From positions 372,001 through 436,000 of the forward strand of contig JAFEUB010001797.1 in NCBI GenBank assembly GCA_024529925.1: a stretch of DNA of 64,000 nt, read 5' to 3'. The translations under genes were made by a program, and so were the position numbers. Positions 11,352 to 23,200 of this stretch are shown here, piece after piece (the stretch's first letter is position 1; the number at the start of each line of letters is the position of its first letter). Below the pieces are notes generated by a model. That model was not told the origin of the DNA, ran no database searches, and saw nothing but the letters and a program-made list of their open reading frames with translations. The stretch comes from Ophthalmolycus amberensis. Its lineage: Eukaryota > Chordata > Actinopteri > Perciformes > Zoarcidae.

Positions 11352-11361
11352 CACCTGGTTT

Positions 11362-12030
11362 GTCTGCACCTAACCTCTGTGTCAAGCCTCCTGCTTCTAA
11401 AGTCCAGCCGCTACGTGGCCATCCTAACAGAGTTCATACTAATTATTAAAATTGTCCCTTTCAACCATGAATCTTTAGCTACATTTAGAGCACTTTATCT
11501 TTCAAAAGGATGGAATGTTTTGTTTCTTAACTGTAGACTATTAAAGCAAATCCTTTGATAATAGAAAAATGGTGCAATGTAGTCAGATTCATTGACATTC
11601 ATAACATTTTGAATATTTTATTGTGAAATGTTGAATTTGTATTCATCTATCACATGATAAGACACTTTTTGACAAATGGGCTTGAATCTTACAAAACAGA
11701 ATTCAGCTAGATTAAAACAGAAAACACTGAATTTGGGAACAAATGCAAATGGCTTGGTGGTGAATATGTGACGTTAAGACCAGACGATCAGACAATAAAA
11801 AAAGATCAGCTACCGCTGCACTGAGACTTCTGTCTCCATACAAACATTGTTGTAAAAGTCTCTATTCTCACAGGATAAGAAGAAGTGTCATCCTGTCAGA
11901 CTAGCCTGGGCTAGCTCATCCTATCAAGACAAAAATGAGAGGATTGCCTTTTTGTTCTGGAACAGGGCCTTAAAAAGTAATGTTAGTTCCTGTAATTCTC
12001 AACTAAGTTAGTTACTTTGGGTCTTACCAT
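11362..12030. other. Intergenic DNA after tha1 copy 2
   Basis: No gene recognised. The stretch 11960-12030 is similar, in reverse complement, to the first ~60 bp of tha1 intron 1 (about 1555-1620): shared ATTACAGGAAC and AACATTACTTTTTAAGG. It is probably another dispersed repeat copy. Confidence 0.5.
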
Positions 12031-12663
12031 TGTAAATAAAATATATTCATTCAATGTTAAATAATATGCGCTATACTTGTAAGCTTATATTGCGGAGTTG
12101 TGAGGTCACTGTAAGTAGGTCAAATACTCCGAGCAGGGCATTCCGGCGCCTGCTCGCACGATAGAAACAGATACAGTGGCCCTGAAAAGAAACACCTGCT
12201 TAAACCACCAGATTAGGGCGGAAACGCCATCTTAGAACAAGGAGTAGAGTTCTCTTTATCTATTCACACAGAGACTTCGAAATAGCTTAGAATTCCACCC
12301 TTTCCGGCACCTCGAGTGTTAACAACATGCACCCACACACTGATGATCCAGAGGAGGCGGATCCGGACGTGAGCCAGTGTGGGTGAAGATGCCCAGTGCT
12401 CCGACCAGGCTGCTGTTCTGCTAAACAGAGCTCCGCCTGCGACTTTGCTTTTGACCAATAGGCTTCCTTCAGAAGAACCTATAGACCGCATGCGCGCTCT
12501 GTGTTAGGGCCTTTTACATTTTGCCTGCTCCTACTGAGTAGAGATTAGGCCACGTGCACGTTTAAATGCCTGGCATAATACTTCTGTCACAAATAAATGT
12601 TATTGCTTGAATTGAGCTAAACGCCTCGATCTCAGTCTGTTCACTCCGAGTTTCTCCACGACA
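12031..12663 (+). mobile_element. Putative solo LTR (633 bp)
   Basis: The segment starts TG and ends CA, is flanked by CCAT at 12027-12030 and 12664-12667, and has an AATAAA about 70 bp before its end followed by a U5-like stretch. These features fit a solo LTR with a 4-bp target duplication. No retroviral or retrotransposon coding sequence is adjacent. The boundaries rest on a 4-bp match, so they could be wrong. Confidence 0.4.
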
Positions 12664-13110
12664 CCATCAACAGCCTTGTATCTTCTCATCAGGTCATCTC
12701 CAAGCTCCAGTGTGTAGTGTGTGTATGATGTGTGTATGATGTGTTTACACTGTGTTGTGACCACGAATGCGCTGAGATAACTGAGACACCCTCAGATTCT
12801 TCAGGGGTCGCACACCTGCTTTTGGCTTGACCTTTATCCCCGCGCTGTCAGCCATCATCCATTTCCTTATTAATAGAGCGTGAGAAAGGACGTGAAAGCA
12901 TGTCCGCAAAATCAGCACCTCCCCTATACACACACACACACACACACATGAAATTATTGGGGCCATGGGCTCGGGCCCAAACTGAACTGGTTATATCCGG
13001 CCCTTAACTCTATTTTTATCGGCAATAAAGCCCCAGCTCTCTCGTGTCTCCGGGTCCTTAGTCAATATTTGGAGGCGAAGGCTTGTGGGATTGTATCTAC
13101 CGTGGCCTTA

Positions 13111-14064
13111 TGCTGCGTTCACACCGGTCGCGTTGATTTTTTGACGCACTGCAAAATCGCGTCCAACGCTCCGCCGGTCGTGTTCACACCAAACGCCGCA
13201 AAATCGCGTAGCGCCGGAGAGGGGGCGTGGTTTATCGACTGGAAGCCGTTCACCTGGCCGTCATTACTTTCCGCTATCAACCGTGAAAGGAATAAGGACA
13301 ATTGCTGCTTTGTACGTGTTGTGGAAGTCCCTCAAACGTCGGAATGCCAAACGCCGTCATGTCTGGTTCATAATGTTGTTCAGAGGAGCTCCGTGGATTG
13401 TATCGAGCTGTATTCACTGTGTCTAGCAAGCCACCGGTCGCTGTTTACTACAGCTGTAGGAGCACAACATAAACTGATTTGGCTGTGATTCAACGGAAAA
13501 TAAACCGACAAAAAGGGACTCCGAAATAACTACATAATGATGCCGATTTGTAGGCTACTTGTCTTCTCAATCGAGCTCTGATGGATCGGTGCTAGGCTAT
13601 GCTAACATCGTAGCGGCTCCACCAGCACTCAATAACGTCACGTAGACGTAAATACGGCAGCGTCTATTCATTGTTTGTACCGTATGGTTTACACACACAC
13701 ATGTATACACATAGTTTGGTCCGGTCTCTGTTGATATGAGGTATCGTAGAGCTCTGGGTGAACACAGACGGCTACAGGATTTATTTCCTGATTCAACAAC
13801 GGCAGGAAGTCAGTGATGACAGGGGGAGCAACTCAACGCTGATAGGCTATAGCGCCACAGCGTCACGCGATTATTTCGCAGAAGTTGAAAAATTTCAACT
13901 CGCGCGTTGGCGATTTTGCGGCGTCCACCGCGCCGCAATAACGCGTCCAACGCGCCGCGCCATCGCAAAATCGCGGCGCGCCAGTCTCATCGCGTCTGTG
14001 CATAGACTTTGTATGTAATCTCGACGCGCGTCAAAAAATAAACGCGACCGGTGTGAACGCAGCA
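13111..14064. mobile_element. Non-autonomous DNA transposon, Harbinger-like
   Basis: Terminal inverted repeats start TGCTGCGTTCACACCGGTCG at 13111 and the exact complement ends at 14064. TTA flanks both ends (13108-13110 and 14065-14067), fitting the 3-bp target site of PIF/Harbinger. The interior is rich in CGCG-type subterminal repeats (ATCGCG, GCGCGCC) and has no transposase. A related interior sequence occurs at about 50380-50540. Superfamily is inferred only from the target site length. Confidence 0.75.
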
Positions 14065-14067
14065 TTA

Positions 14068-14882
14068 GGCTTCGAGGGAGTTGCACTCATTACAAAACGA
14101 CTCCCACCTCCGTCTGACACTCACTTTTTTCTTTCTGACCCACAAGTGCTACGACTACATTCCCATCTCCCTTCACACACATTTCCCACTCGCGCTCATA
14201 TACTCATGCTGTCTTGTCCGATGTTAATCACTCGATAAAAGTCCCAGTGTGTGTTATCAGGACCGCACCACACTGTAGTTAAAGCTGATATTGCCCGTAA
14301 CAGAGCCGGGTTTTACGAGCCATAACAAGTCGTCATTAAAAGTCATTAGCAAACATCAGCGTCGTAAAAAAAGGCCACAGTCGGTCTCGAGAGCCCCACA
14401 AGAGCCGTGAACGGAGAGAGATAAAGATGTAAGCAACGCGGAGCGGCGATGGGGGCGCTGAGAGTGGGAGACGACCTGAGGAGGAGTTTTTTTTTTCCGG
14501 GATCCCGGTTTGCTTCTGTAACCTCACACTCTTGTCTGTGTGTGTGTGCGCGTACGCCTGCGTGTTTTGTTTCTCTCAGATGCCTTCCAGCATTCCTCGC
14601 CTCTGTGTGGGGACGGGAGACTGGTGTTTTGGAGAAAATATTGAATTAGAGAGAGAAAAAAAAAAAGAAGCAGAGAGGGAGAAATGAAGGAGAGGGAGAA
14701 ATATTGACTCCTTCTGGGAAGGAACGAGACGGCAACGCCTTTCCAATAACCATAAACCCACTGGGCTGAAAATAGACGGGCCGAATGAATAAACGAATGT
14801 GTTCATCCCACACGAGCTCTTCTCTTTCACAGAAGGAGGGGAATGGAGGTGACCCCCCCCCCCCTTCTCTCTCTCTCTCTCG

Positions 14883-14941
<59 letters not shown>

Positions 14942-15049
14942 ACTGAGGCCATCATTTCTTCACCATGACGAAAGCTATTAACTGGAACAAAACAGGTGTT
15001 TATGGGAAGCCTTCCCTCAAATGAGGTTTGTCACGCACACACACTAAAG

Positions 15050-15090
<41 letters not shown>

Positions 15091-15203
15091 TCCCTCTGCA
15101 GTCCAAAGGTGTCGACATCAGTGCCTGCGAAACAAGAGTAACATCTGTTTCACATTTAAATCCCCCCCTGTTCATATGTCATGGACCATGTGGACAAGCT
15201 TTA

Positions 15204-15237
<34 letters not shown>

Positions 15238-15280
15238 TGCTCTTAAGATGCAAGGGAAGCTGAATGTGGTTAGTTCTTTG
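14068..15280. other. Intergenic, purine/pyrimidine-rich with microsatellites
   Basis: No gene recognised. Contains A/G-rich tracts near 14645-14700, a C run near 14853, a (CT)n tract at 14866-14938 and two (CA)n tracts near 15055-15082 and 15210-15236. The slightly CG-rich piece at 14360-14560 could be an exon of an unknown transcript, but nothing in the sequence proves it. Confidence 0.5.
14866..14938. repeat. (CT)n microsatellite
   Basis: About 73 bp of nearly pure CT dinucleotides. Confidence 0.95.
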
Positions 15281-16210
15281 CCACTTTACGGCCAAAAGTA
15301 TGTGGATGACTAAACATTGCACACATATCCCAAGTCAATTTTAGCCCATTATCACAAATCACAATATTGCCTCAAGGGGCTTTACAAGCTAAACAGTGCA
15401 ACACCCTCTTTCCTCAAACCCATCAAACATGTGGTTAAATTGATATTGACATGAACGGCAGTGTCCTGGGTCAAAGCCCTGCGTTTTGTGACTCATTATT
15501 ATTGGTGATATGTCGAAATACTTTCCCCTCGAAACGTATTTCACAATGCAGTTTCGTGAACATAACTTTTAGGAGACGTGGCTGCCCCTTGGCGTTATAG
15601 TTGACTCATAAAAGCTGTTACAAGATCAGCTTTTTCCCATAATATCAGGGGCCGTGCCAAAAGCTCATTCACGCTTTTATTGCTCGCGGGATTGACTGCT
15701 GCAATCGTTTGATCTTCTGATCCCTTGACAGGGTTCCCAAAAAAGACCTTCAAAAAGCTTCAGCCCATTCAAAATGCTGCTGCCAGAGATCTTACAGGGA
15801 CCAAACGGTCAGACCACATCACCCCGATGTTTATGTCACTACACATGGCGTCCTGTCAGCTACAGAATTGAATATAAAGAAATGCTTATAAAACAAAATG
15901 TGTTGTTTCAAGCCTCACGAGCATGAGTGAGTGTGACAACGCAAGGCTTGCCAACATCGTCCCAGTTCATCTAAAAGGTGTTTGATGGGCTTGAGGTCGG
16001 AGAGCTTTGTGCAGGTCAGTCAAGTTCTCCCACAACAATCATGGAACCTCACTTTGTACAATGTGAGCATTGTCATGTTGAAACAGGAAAGTGCCTTCCC
16101 CCAAACTGTTGCAACAAAGATGGAAGCACACTCTGAAGTATCATTGTATGCTGTAGCTTTAAGATTTCCCGTCATTGGACCTGAGGGGCCTACGGGTTTA
16201 CAAAGGTTTA
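15280..16210 (-). mobile_element. Decayed Tc1/mariner-like element with nested LINE piece
   Basis: The left end carries GGCCAAAAGTATGTGGA, a terminal motif common in fish Tc1-like repeats. On the - strand 16050-16130 encodes a degenerate transposase stretch (VWGKALSCFNMTM), like the FxQHDNAP region of Tc1-type DDE transposases. Stops and frameshifts make it dead. A LINE fragment interrupts it at about 15640-15900. A related fragment lies in pgs1 intron 1 near 31700-32000. Confidence 0.5.
15640..15900 (+). mobile_element. LINE reverse-transcriptase C-terminal fragment
   Basis: The + strand encodes LQPIQNAAARDLTGTKRSDH followed by ITPMFMSLH, matching the conserved IQNAAAR-LT...HITP...LHWLPV block at the end of L2/Rex1-type LINE ORF2 proteins. 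It is broken by frameshifts upstream and downstream. Confidence 0.75.
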
Positions 16211-16886
16211 AGGTATTCTTCTGTCTCCGCCCCGATTCTATGGAAGAGAATGGAGTTTCGTTTGTCGTCCCGGGTATTGACAAATGACTTCTGAAAAATC
16301 ACTGACTTCTCATTAATCTTCCAAATGAATAGTCCCAATGAAAAAATGATACAGTATAGTATTCAGAAAATTGCCATTTTAAAAGGCTTTGAGTGCTCAA
16401 ACTTAATTTAAATCACTTCCAGTGTAGCCTAACATTCAGAGCCTCTGCGCATTAATCATCTACCACTTACATATGTTTGGGTGAACTGTCCCTTTAAGCG
16501 ATGTGGTTATTGTATGACAGTATGAGGCAGAGTTAACTAGACCATCAAGATCACCCGCTGCAGTAATCAACTGCAACCACTATTGCCTGTGTGCACTCAT
16601 TCATCTCGTCCTTCATTCATCCACTCGCTGACTTCTCCTCTCTCACTCAGTCAGTTCTCGTTCTCTTCATTCAGCTGTAATTACAGACCATCATCCGTTT
16701 GTACGATTTCACTTCCGAGAACAGTGGCATCTCTCTTTTTTTTTTTTTTTACCTCCTTTCTCCTCCATTCATTTACCAGACCTTCAGTTCACCCCTCGCA
16801 GCGATCCTGTCACCCTGCTGACCCTTTTTTCCCTCTTCCTCTTCTTCATCCTCCTTTCCCACATTGCCCACTCCTCTCCCTCCCTC

Positions 16887-16888
<2 letters not shown>

Positions 16889-16975
<87 letters not shown>
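16889..16975. repeat. (TC)n microsatellite
   Basis: About 87 bp of TC dinucleotides. Long Ser/Leu open frames across it are artefacts of the repeat. Confidence 0.95.
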
Positions 16976-17079
16976 GGGAAGTCATGTGACTTCTCTGAAG
17001 CTGAGCCCTACAACCAGCAGTACTTGTGGGGCTCAGTGTCTATGCAGCTCTTTGATTGGCTCTTGCATTCACTGCTTGG

Positions 17080-17085
<6 letters not shown>

Positions 17086-17131
<46 letters not shown>
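17086..17131. repeat. (CA)n microsatellite
   Basis: About 23 CA units after a short GCGCGC run. Confidence 0.95.
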
Positions 17132-17132
<1 letters not shown>

Positions 17133-17692
17133 CGGACCCCCTGTTTTCTTCTTTCTGGAACAAATGTGATCCTTCACATTCAAAAATAGGGAGATGGTTT
17201 GTGTTTATGTGTCTAAATGCCGCCTATTGCAGAGAATGGAGTATTTAATTAGAGCAATTATTAGTTTTTAATGAGGGATGTTATGATAATCACTGAAAGG
17301 AACCAACCAATTCTCAGTATGATATCTTCCGAAAAGTTATTCCTCATTTTTAGTGCATTTTCCTGCAAAAGTCAGCAACACGTGTCAATTTCCGTTCGTT
17401 ACATGTAAATGGTCTTTTTAACAACAAAACAACTTAGTTAAGTTTTGGAAAAGTTTGTTGTTTGTGTTAAGATAACCATGGAAGTGCCGTAACTATCGCA
17501 CAAATTACGTGACGAATAAATCAACGTTGACTTTTCATTTTCGCGATCTTTATACTTCCTCGTTTGTGATTACGTGGATAACGTACGAAATAATTTTGTG
17601 GGATATCTATGAATTACGGCCTACTACATTTTCGTAGGTGTAGCTATGAATGCTGAATGCGACCAGCCTGAAGGAACAGAGTGAAGCATTTA

Positions 17693-18032
17693 AAGGGGAT
17701 CTATTGGCGGAAATGTAATATACCGTAATATGAGTTAGTATGGTTTATTTAACATGTATTCATTTGAAAATAATAATTGTTTTGTTCCTGTTATCTTAGA
17801 ATGAGCCGTTTGTATCTACATACGAAGCAGGTTCATGGAACCGGCTGCCATGTTTCTACAGTAGCCCATAACGGACAAACCAAACACTGGCTCTAGTTAG
17901 GGACATTCACGTTTTCACGTTTTCGTGTCGGCCAGTGTAGTTCTACTACACGCTTAGCACACGGGAGAAGTTTCATTTCAAACTGTATCCTCCCTGCTAG
18001 ATGCCCCCAGATCCTACACACTGCACCTTTAA
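17693..18032. mobile_element. MITE-like repeat with TTAAAGG-type ends
   Basis: Begins TTTAAAGGGGATCTA and ends CTACACACTGCACCTTTAA, so the two ends are imperfect inverted copies with TTAA-like tips. The right end is a motif widespread in percomorph fish. No coding capacity. TTAA suggests piggyBac- or Kolobok-type mobilisation, which is an inference. Confidence 0.45.
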
Positions 18033-18619
18033 GTAAACACAAACACACTGAGCCTGTGAAGAGCCAATTGTTTTATATTGGGAGATTCGTACAGTGGCAG
18101 GTCAATGACTGAAAGGACTCGGTGCAGGGGGCTCAGCATTGAGGCTGGTTTAATCCAATCGGATTCTTGTTGAGACGAAACAGTGCAGTCTGCCAGTTAT
18201 TGGCAGAAAAGTGCCGCTGTTCATATTCAAAACCTCCAGTTTAAATTGAAGACCTCTGTCGGTTTTAATTTGCAGCGAAAACCTTTTTCAAATGTAGTGT
18301 ACGATTTGAAACAAAACCCAGGAAGCTGTTTTGGTTTTAAGTCATGAGATTGTTTAGATTCCAGGTTTTTATCTGACTCTGATCTTCAGCTGGTGCTGCA
18401 TGTGTAGCTTCAGGGAGGGAACGAGTCAGTTAATGATTTTATCAAATGTGGAAGCCACAATGGAAGAGTATTGATAAAGAAACGCCAAGAGCATGGCAGC
18501 CTCTTTAAAGTTAGTCTCCTCCTTCTTATGTAAGTGACTCACAGCCAGAGACGGACACCCTCCCACACTTTCCCTTCTGCTTTCATACACTTGTTAGTAA
18601 TATTGACTTAGTCTGTGTG

Positions 18620-18622
<3 letters not shown>

Positions 18623-18664
<42 letters not shown>
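18623..18664. repeat. (GT)n microsatellite
   Basis: About 21 GT units. Confidence 0.95.
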
Positions 18665-18666
<2 letters not shown>

Positions 18667-18734
18667 ATGTTGAAAGGCAGCTAAACAGAAGTGGAAGTAA
18701 CCAATGTAAGTATAAAGATGCAGGTGTTTTCTTT

Positions 18735-19060
18735 TACTTTTTTAAATAACATTTCAGATGGAAACCACTTTGGTTCAGACTGAAATATCCCGACAACTAT
18801 TCAGTGAATTGTCATGAAATTACGTACAGATATTCATTGTGCCCATGATGAATCTCACAGACTTTGATTATCCCCTGACTTCTCCTCTAGCGGCACCATG
18901 AGGCTGAAAATATAGTTTTTTTAGCAAAATATTTCATCAACTATTAGATGGATTGCCTGAACATTTTGTTCAGACATTTATGGTCCTCAGAGGATGAATG
19001 TGATCCGCTCAGGCACTTTACGGCGCTTTGGATGGGTTAAATACAGAGGTTAAATTTCAT
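18735..19060. repeat. Dispersed teleost repeat, unclassified
   Basis: Contains two internally related blocks, each with CAACTATT and GATGAAT-type motifs (about 18790-18900 and 18940-19015). I recognise this as a common fish interspersed repeat pattern but cannot place it in a family from sequence alone. Confidence 0.4.
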
Positions 19061-19479
19061 GTATTTACCTGTGTGTGTATGAACACTGAAATAAAGAGTT
19101 TTTTTAAGCTAAATTGGCCGGCTGCTTCATATTTAGTAAATCACATTTGAATCCACTTCATATCCTTTTCCTGGAGCTTTCAACTGCATCTCACTGTCTC
19201 AGTGTGAGGGTTTAACTCCATTAAGAAGACTGTGAGACCTGTATGGAGTTAATAAACACCATCTGCTTAGGACGACCTGCAGACGTGGTTGAAAGCTCTA
19301 CAAAAAGATAGTAAGTGGAACTTGAGTACAAACTTCCAAAGTTAAGAATGAACTTCAAACTTGGTCACAAATATGACTCGGAGAGCGCAGACCTTCTTTT
19401 TTTGTTTTGTTCTTTTATCAACTGAAGAATAAAATTGCCCAAAACTGGAGATGCAAGTGTCAATTTTATTCGACACTGA

Positions 19480-19650
19480 AACTGAACTTCTCTCTCAATG
19501 AGTACTTTTACTTTTGTTACTTGAGTAGATTTTCCTGCTAAGAACTGTTCACTTTTACCAAAGTTAAATTGTGAATGCAGCATCTTCTCATTCTAACACT
19601 TGCATTTTCCTAAAGTTGCCTTTGAGTATTTCCTACACCACGGTAGGTAA
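19480..19650. repeat. Dispersed ACTTTTACTT-rich teleost repeat
   Basis: Copy of a family rich in GTACTTTTACTT and ACTTGAGTA. Further copies appear at 27540-27950, 29364-30995 (interrupted) and 50935-51290. Non-coding. Confidence 0.5.
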
Positions 19651-20135
19651 CTCATGGGCGTTGACTATGACTCATGACCAAAAAAAAAAAAAAAACCTTA
19701 CTCACCACATATGTATGTGCATAAGCCAGTGCTCTTAAGCATGTGCATGTGTCCGCTGCAGTGTCAAGTTCAAATATGGTGCAGCCCCGTTTGCTGGCTG
19801 AGGGGACAGAGTGACACCTGAGAGTGTTGGAGGGTTTGGTCTGAGTCCATGCCGTTACAGTAAGCCATTTGGCATCTGGCCTTTCCCGCTATATACGCAC
19901 AGCTGTGAATGGAGAGCAAAAACAGCAGCAAAAAACAAAAAAATCCACCTCCTATAAAACAATGCGACTGTGTCTACCACAGCGTGCCTCACAACCGCCT
20001 CTTGCAACATCTCTTTGTACGTTTCAGGTCATCGCAGGTCTTTTTGTTCTCGACAGAGGAGGCTCACCCATCCGCTAGGTTGTCCAGGTGTTACGGGAAA
20101 TGTTTTTTAGTTAAATTGCAATTAGTTTCAAATGC

Positions 20136-20140
<5 letters not shown>

Positions 20141-20174
<34 letters not shown>
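20141..20174. repeat. (TG)n microsatellite
   Basis: 17 TG units. Confidence 0.95.
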
Positions 20175-20175
<1 letters not shown>

Positions 20176-20240
20176 GGGGGATGGTGGTGCAGTCAGCTTA
20201 GAAACATATTGCGGTTTTAATCTGTCACATTTAGCTGGTC

Positions 20241-20276
20241 AATGTCTGCATGTATGTCTGCATACATGCAGACATT
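20241..20276. repeat. Perfect 16-bp hairpin with 4-nt loop
   Basis: AATGTCTGCATGTATG at 20241-20256 is followed by TCTG and then its exact reverse complement at 20261-20276. No gene is adjacent. Confidence 0.9.
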
Positions 20277-23200
20277 TCTGAGTGCATCTGTATGCTTCTC
20301 ATGTGTTTTTTATTGATCCGTGTCCCTGTTTTACCCCTCCTGCTCCCTCTCTTTCTCTCCGTGCAGTGATGGCGGAGGAATGATGGAATGCTAGAGGGTA
20401 ACTCTCTGGTTTCCTGGAAGCTGGTCTGGCTTTATCAGAAGCGGCTGTGACAATACTCGAGCTGATGGGCCAACCAAACGTCTTTCCTATAAGCGCAGAT
20501 CAGCCAAACAAAAAAAAAAAAAAAAGAAAAAAAAAAGGCCTTCCTGGAAGAAATAATCAGCAAACTGGAGCTCCTTCCTGGAAGACCACTGTGGATTGCT
20601 CGTTGCAGGGCATGCTCCTAACCCTTTAATATTCTTTCCACCTTTCAGGCTTGACACCGTTGACATTGGCATGAGGTCAAAAATGAAAAGAAAACATAAA
20701 CTGTTAACAACGCTTAGATTTTAATCAGACTGCAAGAATCTTAGTCACTTTGAAAACATTTTCCTCGCATGCTCAACTTGCTTCACATTTCCTTGTGTTG
20801 CATTAAAACACATTGTCGAAAGTTCACGAGAGGGCAGTGTCCACACTGAATGTTTTGATTGTTAAAAACGACAAAAAAAACACAAAAAAAAACACCCAAC
20901 CGAGCTCAGTTGTTTGAGGGTGTTGTGCTTGGCCCCGGGGACACTGTTGACAAACCGTCGAGCACAGGACCACGGCAAGTCATTACCCGGAAAAAAATGA
21001 ATCATGGTGGAAAGACTTTCTGTGAGTGTGTGAGATTCACGAGAGGAGCGGAGGATGCAGGCAAAAAATATTCCAGCCCCGCTAACCAGGCAACTGTGGG
21101 GAACACAGTGAGTCATAGTGAGCCGAGCTGGCTTATTTAGACAATGTGTTTGTGTGTAAAACTGGATTATTCTGGTTGGATTTTGGGAAGAAGGCTCTCT
21201 CGTTGCTGTTTGAACGACGTCATGTTTTTGTGTCTATAATGGCCCTCTCAGTCCTCCTCCCATAAAGAAGTAGTGTCAGACACACACACACAAAGTGTAC
21301 AAACAGCAACTTTCAACACACTTTTTTTCCTGTAAGTGTTATCGCAAAATAGGGAACTATGGCTTGGCTTTTGAGTTATTGTAACTATACCTGTGAGGTC
21401 AGCTGTAAAAACAGTTGTTAAACATTGTCCTCTCATTCACTTCCTAAGAGGTCTGTGGCTGACGTATATATGTGTGTGTGTGTGGTGAATGATGTAATGT
21501 ATATATATATATATATATAGTTTAGTTTCACATCAAATTTCAGAGCTGAAATCGATGCTCTTTCTGCCTCCTTTTTCAATTCTAGTCTCTTCAGGTGGCA
21601 TCCCCCGTCTCTTTCTCTCACAGACACACACACACACACACACACAGACACCTCATTCGCTCTTACTCTCTTGTACGTACACCCACCATCACCAGTCAAG
21701 CCGTAAAAAACTCAACTCAATTAAAGTGCCTCATTTCCTGGAAGCCAGCCTCAGATAGAACACAAGGTATGCAGGGAATGGGAACTGTGTGTGTGTGTGT
21801 GTGTGAGGAATACTGCAGTGAAGAAACTCACCTCCTGCTTAATTTTACCAACAACGATCTACACACACAAACACACTCTGCATTAGCTGCACGCTAAAAC
21901 CACAGACCGTCATAAATCTCTTCCACGTGGACCCTTTCACCTATTTGACCTCAAACACACACACACACTTTCTCTCTCTCTTGAGGACATCATCCTCACT
22001 CAGGCCCTCAGGCAGGATGTATAAAGCCCGGCTGCATTCCTTTCCAGTTAGGTCCAGCCCAAAGTGAGTTCTCGACACAGTAACTGCTGTGTCAAAGTGT
22101 GTGTGTGTGTGTGTTAACATAACTGCACGCTTCTGGGAATCCCTTTGTTACTGTGTGTTGTGTACATCTACAGGGCACCATGTCGGACAAATTGGTGCCC
22201 ACGCCCCTTCCTATATGTTCTACGATGCCTTTGGAATTTACCCACAATGCTCCAGCAGAAAAAAACAAGAAGTGATGATTGCAGTGATTTTAACCCTATG
22301 ATGAATATATGTGTGTGTGTGTGTGTGCTCGTACAGGGACGGTCCGGCTCTTTAAAAGCCTGCCGACTGAATAAACACTGCTTTGTTTCATGAGGAAATC
22401 CTATTTGTCAGGCAGTAATCTGGTTGCGAGGCCAGGCATTGCTGGAATACAGTCTGCCTTAACAATGCGTTACGATAAGTTAAGTCAATATTGACTCGGT
22501 GGAGTAAGAGAGAGAAAAGAGAGGGAGGCAAAGAAACAAACAGTGAAGTAACACTCACGGAAAACACATTGACGTTTGTAAAAATAGTGCTCTTTAATAT
22601 AAATTATTGAAATATTTTAGAAATATAAATATGTGCAACGTTTCCTTTTCATTTATTTTTCTTTTTTATGTAATGCTTTGTCATTTCAGATATTACAGCT
22701 TGTATTTTGCCAGACTAGTGGCCAGCCTTTAGCGAGAGAGTCTTTATGAAAGACAAAATGATTCACATACACATGAGGTCCACTGGTGCAACACATGTAA
22801 AAATAACAAAAACAACTTGGTGTTGACGTGAGGAAATTAGACTGAGATTTGACCCAAAAAAATAATAAAAAATAAAATAAAGAGTATAACTGTGGTGCTA
22901 TTTCAGCGCTCTTGTCTCAAGTGGCCACATGAGATCACAAAGTGTTATGATGTGAAAAGGCTTCCACTCCAATATGGATCACAGGTAAGTATGAGCACTG
23001 GTCAAACAGACAAAAACAGGTCTGATCAAATCAAGTGTTTGTTTTACAAAAGGTCTTTTTTTTTTTAAAGAATCACTTTCAGGCAGTTTTGTGTTTCCTT
23101 GACATTCAGACAGACAAAACCAGCTCTTGTTCCAGAGGTAACGGTGGAAGGTGAGACGGGGGATGAGAAACCTTTCTAAAGTTACATGAGGTTAAAAAAC

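Larger units (their letters stand above)
6099..11361 (+). repeat. Tandem duplication unit 2 (tha1-containing)
   Basis: Second copy of the 1-5952 unit. Collinear identity ends at 11361, where unit 2 runs into unique sequence. It lacks the LINE-tailed insertion and a 320-bp intron-1 segment, which accounts for almost all of the length difference. Confidence 0.93.

Noticed and set aside
16583..17248. 221-codon Ser/Leu/His-rich frame
   Set aside because: Translation of CT and CA microsatellites; no domain or splice evidence.
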